From: Bacteroides neonati
Lineage (GTDB): Bacteria; Bacteroidota; Bacteroidia; Bacteroidales; Bacteroidaceae
NCBI RefSeq assembly: GCF_000499785.1
Contig: NZ_HG726021.1
Span: forward strand, 208,814 to 272,813
Length of the DNA stretch: 64,000 nt
Direction of reading: 5' to 3'
Shown: in pieces, positions 32,093 through 39,489 of the stretch
Position numbering within the stretch: the stretch's first letter is position 1
Layout of the letters: every line of letters starts with the position of its first letter
Translations under genes and position numbers: made by a program
The notes under the pieces: generated by a model
The model's database searches: none
What the model was told of the DNA's origin: nothing
Seen by the model: only the letters and a program-made list of their open reading frames with translations

Positions 32093-32896
32093 ATGATACT
32101 AAGCAGAACTGAAATACAGTATAGAATAACTAATCATAATATGATTAGTTATTCTATACCAAATAGCATTAAAAATAGTTCTTACAAAATTAGAATAGGT
32201 AAACTAATAGAAGTTGGCACAGGAGAAATTATTGATTTTTCAAGAAAGCCTTATTTACTCGAGCCTTCTAAAGTTGTAATTTTTCAATCTATTGAAAAGA
32301 TAAATCTGCCAGAAGACATTACAGCCTCATATTCAGCGTTATACTCAATATCATCTAAAGGTGTTTTATTAATAAATTCAAGTATGATAGAGCCTAAATA
32401 TTCCGGTGCACTAAGTGGAGTGCTATTAAACTTTTCCTCAAAATCTATTGCTATCACAGAAAAAACAGAAATTGCAAAATTGAACTTTTATAAAGTTAGT
32501 GGAGATGTCAGTGGCTTTGTTTCAGAAACGATTGATGATAATGAATACATTAGCAGATTAGTAGAAAAGGCAACGAATAATTACCAAAAATCATTTCTTA
32601 ATATCTCTGGTTTAGAAAAAGACATAGAATCAAGCATTTTAGGAAAGGTTAGAGGTTTATTTACAAGAAGTGGAATCCTAATATTTTTTCTCATAACATT
32701 TGCTACACTAGAGCCTCTTTTTTCTCGATGGATATGGGAAAAAACAGGAATTCCAACTACCTCTGAACAAGTTAGGATCGAAAAGGTTTTGATAGAAATA
32801 AAAAAGGCGCAAGAAGAAAATACTAAATTGAAAGATATGCAAATTCAAATAGATAGCTTAAGACAAATAATCAAATCAAAGAATGGCAAAAAATAA
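32093..32896 (+). CDS. dCTP-deaminase/dUTPase-fold membrane protein
   Basis: 267 residues. Residues 25-140 follow the DCD/dUTPase fold: SSYKIRIGKLIEVGTGEI, FQSIEKINLPEDITASYS, then IEPKYSGALSGVLLNF and ITEKTEIAKLNFYKV (the I-P-y-G...l-N...i.eg..iaqL.f block). After it come a membrane segment (about 203-222, SGILIFFLITFATLEPLF) and a C-terminal coiled coil (KAQEENTKLKDMQIQIDSLR). DCD-type enzymes can deplete nucleotides in anti-phage defence; a membrane-anchored form next to a methyltransferase is unusual. Catalysis is unproven. Confidence 0.65.
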   Translation: MILSRTEIQYRITNHNMISYSIPNSIKNSSYKIRIGKLIEVGTGEIIDFSRKPYLLEPSKVVIFQSIEKINLPEDITASYSALYSISSKGVLLINSSMIEPKYSGALSGVLLNFSSKSIAITEKTEIAKLNFYKVSGDVSGFVSETIDDNEYISRLVEKATNNYQKSFLNISGLEKDIESSILGKVRGLFTRSGILIFFLITFATLEPLFSRWIWEKTGIPTTSEQVRIEKVLIEIKKAQEENTKLKDMQIQIDSLRQIIKSKNGKK

Positions 32897-33578
32897 AATA
32901 TATAATCCTAAAGAAGGGTATAACATAATAGCACCATATTATGATAGTTGGAAGTGGCAGAAATTTTGGCATAATAATGAATACCCATATATAGAAAAAT
33001 GGTGTAACACTCTTTCTATCGGTTTAGGTCTTGATTTAGGAACTGGCAGTGGCAATAATCTATCCTGTTTCCTTTTGAAAGGTAATAAGGTAGATGCGCT
33101 TGATATAAGTTCCGAAATGCTAAAAATTTGCAAACAGAAATTTGAAAAGTATATTCTTAACAAATCCTTAAAATGTTTAGAACAGAATGTATATAGCCTA
33201 CCTGAGTATGAAAGAAAATATGATTGGATTATATCAAACAGAGTTTTATCACATATTAAACACATGGAAGAAATCGTCAAAAAGATGTCACACATAATCA
33301 AATATGGAGGACAATGCTTTATTTCTGACATCCATCCATTACATCATTATCAATATACAAACTTCACCATAAAGGAAGAAGAAATACGTATTGAAACATA
33401 CAAACATAATATAGAGTATGTAACCCAGCAATTTATTAAAAACGGGTTTGAAGTAATAAAATTCAAAGAAGTTTCTACTAATGATTTAATAAATGGAGAT
33501 ATAATTAGAGATTTTCCACAACTATTAAATCAAGAAACGCCCATCTTCTATTATCTTATACTAAGATATAAAGGATAG
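32883..33578 (+). CDS. SAM-dependent methyltransferase (class I)
   Basis: 231 residues. Motif I LGLDLGTGSGNN (about 48-59), acidic post-I VDALDISSEML, motif IV region YDWIISNRVLSHI and a later GGQCFISDIHPLHHY. The order matches small-molecule (UbiE-type) methyltransferases rather than DNA methylases, as no DPPY-type motif is present. It overlaps the DCD-fold gene by 14 bases, so the two are translated together. Substrate unknown. Confidence 0.75.
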   Translation: MAKNKIYNPKEGYNIIAPYYDSWKWQKFWHNNEYPYIEKWCNTLSIGLGLDLGTGSGNNLSCFLLKGNKVDALDISSEMLKICKQKFEKYILNKSLKCLEQNVYSLPEYERKYDWIISNRVLSHIKHMEEIVKKMSHIIKYGGQCFISDIHPLHHYQYTNFTIKEEEIRIETYKHNIEYVTQQFIKNGFEVIKFKEVSTNDLINGDIIRDFPQLLNQETPIFYYLILRYKG

Positions 33579-33585
33579 TAATTAA

Positions 33586-33620
33586 AAAGCCGGAGCCTCT
33601 TAAACCCCGGCTTTCTTTTT
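33586..33620 (+). terminator. Terminator of the DCD/methyltransferase operon
   Basis: AAAGCCGG and CCGGCTTT form an 8-bp stem followed by CTTTTTC. Confidence 0.8.
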
Positions 33621-33638
33621 CGTGCTATGGTAGCACCT

Positions 33639-34076
33639 TCAATTGATTAGCCCTTTGAATTTCAAACGATTTAGAATTTCGGTGTAAATATACTCGATAT
33701 CCATACAAAAATCATCGTAATTCTGGTACAGAAACACGACATCAGCGCAATTGTCGGAAATTGTACTCTTCGACCGTACCTCAAGCACATTTGACATTTC
33801 TTCTCTCAATCCGGGAGCCATCTTTCCGCCGGCAAGCGTACTGGGTGAAAACAGGTACAGGATGATAAAAATAAACTTCTTTCGTTGGGTGACATTTTCG
33901 AGACATGGGGGACAATCTCTTTCGCTCAATATTTCAGCGAATATCTTGTAGATTTCATAGATAAGGCTCTTATCGGATAGTATAGGCGTAGATATTTCAT
34001 TCTCTTCTTCAGATAGTTCCGATTTCTCGATTCTAATCTTTTTCAGGCGAATAATTTTATCAAAATTCAGTTCCAT
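33639..34076 (-). CDS. Hypothetical Bacteroides phage protein, 145 aa
   Basis: MELNFDKIIRLKKIRIEKSE, with ERDCPPCLENVTQRKKFIFI and LAGGKMAPGLREEMSNVLEV. Sequence type is common in Bacteroides phages but I have no function for it. Start context ATCGTGTTATG is a variant of the shared motif. Its start shares the start-region sequence with the gene at 34622. Confidence 0.55.
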   Translation of the reverse strand: MELNFDKIIRLKKIRIEKSELSEEENEISTPILSDKSLIYEIYKIFAEILSERDCPPCLENVTQRKKFIFIILYLFSPSTLAGGKMAPGLREEMSNVLEVRSKSTISDNCADVVFLYQNYDDFCMDIEYIYTEILNRLKFKGLIN

Positions 34077-34102
34077 AACACGATTATTTTAAAAGTAAAT
34101 AG

Positions 34103-34177
34103 TATATTTGCATCATAATCGTGTAAGGAGAAGAAGTTAAGATTGGTCGTGCTGTCTGCTTCTTCTCTTTCTATTTT
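34103..34177 (+). ncRNA. Candidate small RNA 1 (promoter plus terminator, no ORF)
   Basis: -7 element TATATTTG at 34103-34110, then about 60 bases ending in the hairpin GAGAAGAAG/CTTCTTCTC (34128-34136 with 34159-34167) and a T-rich tract. No -33 match and no reading frame. It could also be the leader of nothing else, as no + strand gene follows. Confidence 0.35.
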
Positions 34178-34230
34178 ACCGACTTATCTCTTTCTCGAAT
34201 AGTCTTATTCTTTTCATCAATACTCCTACC

Positions 34231-34350
34231 TCACCTCATAGCAGAATAGATAGCACCTGCATATAAAAAGAGTTCCTCTTTCGTGGTGAGGAACTCTACT
34301 CGAATGGCTGCACTCTTTGCATCATTCAATATTGCTTTTTCTTTTCCCAT
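34231..34350 (-). CDS. Small ORF, 39 aa
   Basis: MGKEKAILNDAKSAAIRVEF, then LTTKEELFLYAGAIYSAMR. Looks protein-like (amphipathic) and is the only likely gene in the 34077-34621 interval besides the two small RNA candidates. No family recognised. Confidence 0.4.
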   Translation of the reverse strand: MGKEKAILNDAKSAAIRVEFLTTKEELFLYAGAIYSAMR

Positions 34351-34441
34351 AAGTTAAAACCGAAATTAATTACGTTAACTGTTAACAAGTTTATTACATC
34401 TATTAAACCATGTTATAAGACACGCTGATTTGCTTGATAAA

Positions 34442-34540
34442 TTTGGAGGTTTCCAGAAAACCAGTACCTTTGCAATGTGTTTTTCATAGTATTAGATTTA
34501 AGGTTAACAAAGGTTGGAGCAAGGCGTTGCTCCTTTTTTT
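34442..34540 (+). ncRNA. Candidate small RNA 2 with consensus promoter and terminator
   Basis: TTTG (34442-34445), 19-nt spacer, TACCTTTG (34465-34472) is an exact Bacteroidetes promoter. Transcription from about 34479 would end at the stem GGAGCAA-GGCG-TTGCTCC followed by seven T at 34534-34540, giving a ~62-nt RNA. It contains no ORF. The interval after it (34541-34621) holds only a long imperfect stem CCCCGTCCT/AGGACGGGG. Confidence 0.6.
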
Positions 34541-34621
34541 ATGCCCATACGGGAGGTAGCCCCGTCCTCTATGCTGATTACTAACCAAAGGTTAATGAAA
34601 GGACGGGGACTGGGTGAATGA

Positions 34622-35344
34622 TTAATCGTATTCTTCTTCGTCAAAGGAGGCATCGAAGGAGAAGTCTTCATCAATATCAACTTCGATCTCTTTCCGGGTA
34701 AACATAAGATTGAACATCAGTATTTCAAATTCGCTCAGCTTGCCTAAGTCCATACAGGTTTTGAAGTCGCTTCCGTTGAATCGAATCCATGATATTGTTG
34801 CTTTTTCTTCCGAACGTGGCTTGAATAGATTCAATTCAATGCCTTTATCGTATCTTTCATATCTTGTATCTTTTGGACTACCGGCTTTTATTCTTATGAA
34901 GGAAGAGTATTCTGTTTCGAAAGAGAAATCAATGCGCCCCCATTCTCTTTTGTCGTCAGAATCCAAATGATTCTCTATATACTCTTTGTATTTATTGAGA
35001 ATGTCAGACATCTTGATGTCTTCGGGCATATTGAAGTATACTTTCTCAAAGGAATCACGCATGAGATTAATCATGTCATTCTTTACATACATTTCAATTT
35101 GCTCGTTCATTCTATCTCTAAGGAAGTTAGCATAAGCGGAGAAGTTCACATTGGATGCAACTTCGCTAATGACCTTTCCAATATTTTCTTCAATGGATCT
35201 TTTCCATTGATAGTTTTCGGTAGCTGCTGTGATGGCTTTTTTTACGTTGCTTTCTACACCATCAGCAATAAGTTTTTCAATTTCTCCACTCTCAAGTAAT
35301 GAGTTTATTTTCTCGTTTGCAATTTTATTAATGTTAAGTTCCAT
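34622..35344 (-). CDS. Hypothetical early phage protein, 240 aa
   Basis: Helical, charged; MELNINKIANEKINSLLESG at the start and an acidic end (DIDEDFSFDASFDEEEYD). No membrane segments and no recognised domain. Its start shares the MELN- beginning with the 33639 gene. Leftward early operon. Confidence 0.55.
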   Translation of the reverse strand: MELNINKIANEKINSLLESGEIEKLIADGVESNVKKAITAATENYQWKRSIEENIGKVISEVASNVNFSAYANFLRDRMNEQIEMYVKNDMINLMRDSFEKVYFNMPEDIKMSDILNKYKEYIENHLDSDDKREWGRIDFSFETEYSSFIRIKAGSPKDTRYERYDKGIELNLFKPRSEEKATISWIRFNGSDFKTCMDLGKLSEFEILMFNLMFTRKEIEVDIDEDFSFDASFDEEEYD

Positions 35345-35387
35345 TGTTTCGTACGGTTACCTATACACCGTAAGGTTTTTAAAGTTG

Positions 35388-35687
35388 TTATTCGGAAATT
35401 TTGATCCAGTGGGTAATATATCCTGTTTCGATATAAGGGTACACCCAATTGCATATATGTCTCATAACCATTTCCTCTTCGTGACCATCAACATGCTTGA
35501 CTCTAGCAAGCCCTTTGGCACTCTCTTTAGGTAAGCAATCTTCTACACTGATCCATGGGGATTGCTTGGCTTGCCACTCTGCACCGGCTGCAAACGCATG
35601 ATGCAGGTCTACTGCCATACCCTTCCCACTAAAAAATGAAAATTCTTTCTCTTGAAATTCTCTTGCTGCTTTTTCTAATTCTTTCAT
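35388..35687 (-). CDS. DUF551-like protein, 99 aa
   Basis: The C-terminal half reads SPWISVEDCLPKES and ends TGYITHWIKISE, the W-I-P...W...THW pattern of DUF551. The N-terminal half (AAREFQEKEFSF) is a separate helix; the HHAFAAGAEWQAKQ segment precedes the domain. Such proteins are widespread in phages with unknown role. Confidence 0.6.
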   Translation of the reverse strand: MKELEKAAREFQEKEFSFFSGKGMAVDLHHAFAAGAEWQAKQSPWISVEDCLPKESAKGLARVKHVDGHEEEMVMRHICNWVYPYIETGYITHWIKISE

Positions 35688-35899
35688 TATCGTTTTTCAG
35701 TTAAAAAGTTTTCAAAATCATTGGCATCAAAAATACGCTGTCCGTTATTGAGGACATACACGGTTAATTTATATCCTTCAATGTCAAGTATTCCTTTCTT
35801 TACGGCATATAGGGTACCGTCATCATTGGAAATATTATCGCCTTTTTCAATATATTCGTATTGAATGCTATCTAATAAGGCTTCAATTGGGGCTGTCAT
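35687..35899 (-). CDS. Hypothetical early protein, 70 aa
   Basis: MTAPIEALLDSIQYEYIEKG, beta-rich middle (GILDIEGYKLTVYVLNNGQR). Overlaps the next genes at both ends by 1-17 bases. No family recognised. Confidence 0.5.
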   Translation of the reverse strand: MTAPIEALLDSIQYEYIEKGDNISNDDGTLYAVKKGILDIEGYKLTVYVLNNGQRIFDANDFENFLTEKR

Positions 35900-36254
35900 T
35901 GATCACCTCCTTTACAAATGACATATCACTCACACAACCGCAATATCGTTTGCCTTCAATTGCATCTATAACTTGTTGCGGTAAATTGTCAATTTCAACT
36001 ATGTAAGTTTCTTTGTAAACAGCACCTTGACCGAGACTACCAAACATGCATTCCTTTGCAATCGTAGCAAATGCGTCTTTAGCTTGTTCATCAGTCAAAT
36101 TGATTTTAAATTTCTTCCCACGGAAACCACTTGCATGGATCAGTACTCTTTGCCCGATATACTTCTTAGGACACGCCCAAGTTCGGTTCTCGATGTCTTT
36201 GATGCCGTGGACGATTAAGGACGCCCAAGGCTGTTTGATAGAAATAGTTTTCAT
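35883..36254 (-). CDS. ASCH-domain protein (second copy)
   Basis: 123 residues; MKTISIKQPWASLIVHGIKD IENRTW is the classical ASCH start, followed by YIGQRVLIHASGFRG. The C-terminal half lacks the usual NHPSIWAE-type segment, so it may be altered. Start context CCGATTATG. Lies directly next to the VgrG/PAAR cassette on the other strand. Confidence 0.65.
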   Translation of the reverse strand: MKTISIKQPWASLIVHGIKDIENRTWACPKKYIGQRVLIHASGFRGKKFKINLTDEQAKDAFATIAKECMFGSLGQGAVYKETYIVEIDNLPQQVIDAIEGKRYCGCVSDMSFVKEVINDSPN

Positions 36255-36365
36255 AATCGGTATTATTATTTTATTTATTCTATTTTTGTACTATAAAAGT
36301 GAATGGTACATTCTTGAGTTAAGTACCTAGTTTAGTATAGATTCACATAACCAAATATAATCAGT

Positions 36366-36767
36366 ATGGAAAACAATGGTATACTTGATATTGGAGGAAA
36401 ATTTCTTATCGAATATGATGAAGAAAAGAAGCTAGTAAGAATTAGCACTCCTGGAAGTAACAAGATTGAAATTAGTGACGAAAAAAAGTCTATTACACTC
36501 ACCGATCAACACAATAATGAGATTGTAATGGACAGCAACGGTATCACTCTAAGTTCTACTAAAGACATCATCCTAAAAGCCAAAGGCAACATTAGCATGG
36601 ATGCCAACATGAAAATCAGTGGAGCTGCCAAACAGGACGTCAACCTCGATGGGCTGAACGTGAAAGTACAAGCGAAGGTAGGTGCCTCCGTCAAGGGTAA
36701 CGCTACCGCGGAACTCTCGGCAAGCGGACAAACCACCGTAAAAGGTGCGATGGTCATGATAAACTAA
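36366..36767 (+). CDS. VgrG C-terminal beta-spike fragment
   Basis: 133 residues, made of repeated short beta strands: RISTPGSNKIEISDEKKS, ITLTDQHNNEIVMDSNG, then alternating KAKGNISMDA/LSASGQTTVKGAMVMIN. This is the C-terminal spike of type VI secretion VgrG proteins; the gp27/gp5-like N-terminal ~450 residues are absent and the gene starts on its own ATG. A PAAR gene follows. No other T6SS gene is nearby, so I regard it as a captured or reduced spike module. Confidence 0.75.
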   Translation: MENNGILDIGGKFLIEYDEEKKLVRISTPGSNKIEISDEKKSITLTDQHNNEIVMDSNGITLSSTKDIILKAKGNISMDANMKISGAAKQDVNLDGLNVKVQAKVGASVKGNATAELSASGQTTVKGAMVMIN

Positions 36768-36802
36768 TAAACAATGAATGATTAACTTTTAATCTGAAAA
36801 CA

Positions 36803-37105
36803 ATGCCTCCAGCAGCAAGAATAACCGACATGCACACCTGCCCCATGCAGACCCCGGCGTTTCCCTCGCCGATACCTCACGTGGGCGGACCGATAGTTGG
36901 TCCGGGTGTACCGAATGTATTAATAGGGAAAATGCCCGCTGTAACAGTGGGCGATATGTGCGTATGTGTAGGACCGCCAGACACAATCGTAAAAGGCTCT
37001 TCCACCGTCATGATTGGTGGAAAACCGGCAGCACGCATGGGAGACAGCACCGCACACGGCGGAACGATAGTGGCAGGATGTCCTACGGTGATAATAGGTG
37101 GATAA
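36803..37105 (+). CDS. PAAR-domain spike-tip protein
   Basis: 100 residues: PPAARITDMHTCPMQTP, VGGPIVGPGVPNVLIGKMPA, then GDMCVCVGPPDTIVKGSS and GKPAARMGDSTAHGG. These are PAAR repeats with the zinc-ligand H/C residues. PAAR proteins cap VgrG and sharpen the spike. No toxin domain is fused. 35 bases after the VgrG fragment, + strand, own terminator. Confidence 0.85.
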   Translation: MPPAARITDMHTCPMQTPAFPSPIPHVGGPIVGPGVPNVLIGKMPAVTVGDMCVCVGPPDTIVKGSSTVMIGGKPAARMGDSTAHGGTIVAGCPTVIIGG

Positions 37106-37430
37106 TTTTAGAATACAAACGATCGCCTCCATCTTTCAAGTTGGCAGGCGATCGTTTTCTTAGTGAGACGCATCCAATCTGTTCTTCACATCCTTTCAGT
37201 AGTTCGGTGAACTGACTGACGGTATCGGGATCAACTTTTATCGGCTGGCATCCATCGACTTGAATGTATGAGCACCTACCTTCTCCATCGAATAGCGAGA
37301 ATTCAAGATAGTACCCGAATATCCATTCACCAGTATCGATGTAATAGATATGCACATCTTCGTACAGACTTAAGGCTATTTTGCAAGCGACTGCGGATGT
37401 TACACCGCAAGAAAACCATGCTATTATCAT
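37083..37430 (-). pseudogene. Chimera of a PAPS-reductase-like N-terminus and a YopX-like fragment
   Basis: Residues 1-33 (MIIAWFSCGVTSAVACKIAL...YYIDTG) are the start of a phage PAPS-reductase-like protein with its PP-loop FSCGVTS. From GEWIFGYY on, the sequence is YopX-like (DNGEWIYGYY start, then DPDTVSQFTEL). The YopX part breaks off, and the last 30 or so residues are antisense to the PAAR terminator. The join falls in the shared D-G-E-W-like stretch, consistent with short-homology recombination. Unlikely to be functional. Confidence 0.6.
37118..37158 (+). terminator. Terminator after the PAAR gene
   Basis: AACGATCGCC pairs with GGCGATCGTT; the 3' arm runs into TTTTCT. It lies inside the 3' end of the opposing chimeric gene. 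Confidence 0.8.
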
Positions 37431-37471
37431 ATTTTCATTATTTTTGTAACTTAACTTTAAAATAAAATATT

Positions 37472-37690
37472 ATGGCTATTTACAGTATCATTTTTTCTAT
37501 GAATGGTAGAATTCATAGTTGTACAGGAGAATCGTCTTATCCAAGCAAAGAACTTTATGAAAGCGGTAATTATGACAACAGTATAGTACAAGGCAATATT
37601 AAGCAATTTGTAAAATTGTATAAAGAGCAATATGACTTTGATACTAAATCCACGCATACAGTTATTAGGTGCAACCTTAAATTTGAGTAG
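37472..37690 (+). CDS. Small + strand protein, 72 aa
   Basis: MAIYSIIFSMNGRIHSCTGE, soluble, with no signal peptide. Upstream TTTTTGTAACTTAACTTTAAAAT offers an AT-rich promoter. It faces against the early operon and follows the VgrG/PAAR cassette, so it may be cargo. No family recognised. Confidence 0.45.
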   Translation: MAIYSIIFSMNGRIHSCTGESSYPSKELYESGNYDNSIVQGNIKQFVKLYKEQYDFDTKSTHTVIRCNLKFE

Positions 37691-37783
37691 CGATCCTCTT
37701 TTGCGATTTTTGAGGATGTTTGAAAAATAACATCCTCTTAATTTTATAACTGGAAATAGATTCATTTCTAAATTGTTATGAAG

Positions 37784-38182
37784 TTACTTACTATGTTCGT
37801 ATGCGTTCTTCCCGGTTGCCCAGATTGTCGGAGTCAGCCCGAGTAATGGCATAAGAACAAATTCACTAAACGATTCAAACTTGACAGAGAAACAAGCATT
37901 TTCAGGCTCATAAACGATTTCTCCCTCAATATCAAACTCATCGTTTTCGTCAAACTTAAATTCTACGTAATCACTTTCCCAGAGCAATACACCATTTTTA
38001 TCTGACATACCGGTACACATTAAGGGAATGTATTTCTGCGGGCGAGGACGCACATCAACAGAGGAAAAACCAGATCTAGCAGGTATTCCTAATAAATTGC
38101 GCATTCCTCTCTCAACAGATTGTGGGGATGTGAACATCTCTTTCCGTTCCGTGTCCCACATTTTTAATTTTATTGGTATCAT
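37784..38182 (-). CDS. YopX-family phage protein
   Basis: 132 residues; MIPIKLKMWDTERKEMFTSP at the start, PLMCTGMSDKNGVLLWESDY (YopX: F-TG--DKNG--I-E-D) in the middle and FESFSEFVLMPLLGLTPTIW later. YopX proteins are common in Gram-positive and Bacteroides phages; function unknown. Confidence 0.75.
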   Translation of the reverse strand: MIPIKLKMWDTERKEMFTSPQSVERGMRNLLGIPARSGFSSVDVRPRPQKYIPLMCTGMSDKNGVLLWESDYVEFKFDENDEFDIEGEIVYEPENACFSVKFESFSEFVLMPLLGLTPTIWATGKNAYEHSK

Positions 38183-38206
38183 AATTGCTTATTTTTAAAA
38201 TTGTTT

Positions 38207-38293
38207 TTATGCCGTCAACTTACGACGAATAAGGTTGATATTCTTGTTTACAAGGCTGATGATACGGTCATGGTATTCTGTATTTTTTTTCAT
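38207..38293 (-). pseudogene. Leftover C-terminal tail of a PcfJ-like gene
   Basis: 28-codon ORF MKKNTEYHDRIISLVNKNIN + LIRRKLTA, aligned with the end of the neighbouring PcfJ-like protein (NSKYHDKILKAVKGNINLIK). Its ATG overlaps the stop of that gene. Probably the 3' remnant of an earlier homologue, although translation is possible. Confidence 0.5.
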
Positions 38294-38748
38294 GCAACTT
38301 GCTTTATAAGATTAATATTTCCTTTTACTGCCTTGAGTATCTTATCGTGATACTTACTGTTTTTGTTACAAATTGATCTTGACTGTACAATCTCGAATGT
38401 TCTTAAGTTTAGCTCGATTGTTTCAGTTCGTTTTCCATCGACCGAAGCTGACAAGATAAGAGAATCTTTTTTCTTGAAATAGTTGCACGCATACACGCAA
38501 TGATGCATTGTTGCCCCTTCTTCGGCAAACTCCTGTACGCTCTGAAGTACATGTATCACAATATTTCCCTCTTGTATTATTATTCCTAAGTACTTTGCTT
38601 TATCTTTAAGATACTGCTCTTCATACTTCATGGCTTCTTTAATATTCTTTTCAAGACGTAATTTCTCATCCTGTTTTGTTTTGAGTTTTACTACCTTTAG
38701 GTGTGCTTTATGCAGATCATCCGGAACAAGATATTTCGGTGAGCGCAT
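38290..38748 (-). CDS. PcfJ-like protein, N-terminally truncated
   Basis: 152 residues; matches the C-terminal half of PcfJ-like proteins: SPKYLVPDDLHKAHLKVVKL, QEFAEEGATMHHCVYACNYF and LSASVDGKRTETIELN. Full-length relatives are about 400 residues; here the ATG lies in mid-domain, and conserved sequence (ALGRD) continues upstream to a stop. The N-terminus was therefore lost, perhaps when the DnaC-like gene joined it. Confidence 0.7.
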   Translation of the reverse strand: MRSPKYLVPDDLHKAHLKVVKLKTKQDEKLRLEKNIKEAMKYEEQYLKDKAKYLGIIIQEGNIVIHVLQSVQEFAEEGATMHHCVYACNYFKKKDSLILSASVDGKRTETIELNLRTFEIVQSRSICNKNSKYHDKILKAVKGNINLIKQVA

Positions 38749-38781
38749 ATCACGTCCAAGCGCTCTCGATCAATGTATTTT

Positions 38782-39489
38782 TCATCTCCTTGTTTCTCCT
38801 TTGATTTCAATTACATTAAATAATTCCTTTACCCGATCTGCAATATAATCGCCATAGGTGTCTGAGAATTGAGTATTAGGGTCTAGGTTTGTAGTACCAT
38901 GGGTTATAAACTCTCTCCTGTGTTCATAGCGAAGTTGCAGGATAGTTTGCACGACATTGATACCCGTACCAAAATGTTTGGAGTCGGTTGCCTCTCTTCC
39001 AATTTCATCTATGGCAAGATTGCACATACGTTCTCTATCGGTAAATTTAGAAATACCCTCCATCCCTTTCTCTGCATATAACAGTGCTATTTCTGCGGCA
39101 GAAGTGAATTTGAATCCAAGCTTATTATTGCTACATCCAAATCTAATTCGGTTTATTCTTGACTCATAAACTTGCAAACCACGGAGTAGAACTGATTTTC
39201 CGACACCAATCGGCCCCCAAAAGAGAAGGCCTTTACTATGATCTAACACAGAGTTCAATCCCCATACCCAACCATAGATAGCGGAAAGGAGTTTTTCGTT
39301 CCTGTGATCCACAATGAAACGAGGTTCTATCTCCTTCATGGATTCAATCAATTGAATCTTCCAGAACCTTTCTAATTCTTGCTTGGACCAGTTGATGGAT
39401 TTCCCGGATAGATGAAATTTAGAAGGTGTGGGACTTGATACCGGCAGGCTTTCCCGTGCCGTCTTTATTGCCTGAGCTATGGTTTCCAT
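38782..39489 (-). CDS. DnaC-like helicase loader ATPase
   Basis: 235 residues. Walker A WGPIGVGKSVLLRG (about 91-104), Walker B LAIDEIGRE (about 160), and sensor-like THGTTNLDP (about 207). The AAA core loads the replicative helicase. The start overlaps the DUF4373-type gene by 71 bases in another frame. Together these genes form the replication-initiation module. Confidence 0.8.
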   Translation of the reverse strand: METIAQAIKTARESLPVSSPTPSKFHLSGKSINWSKQELERFWKIQLIESMKEIEPRFIVDHRNEKLLSAIYGWVWGLNSVLDHSKGLLFWGPIGVGKSVLLRGLQVYESRINRIRFGCSNNKLGFKFTSAAEIALLYAEKGMEGISKFTDRERMCNLAIDEIGREATDSKHFGTGINVVQTILQLRYEHRREFITHGTTNLDPNTQFSDTYGDYIADRVKELFNVIEIKGETRR

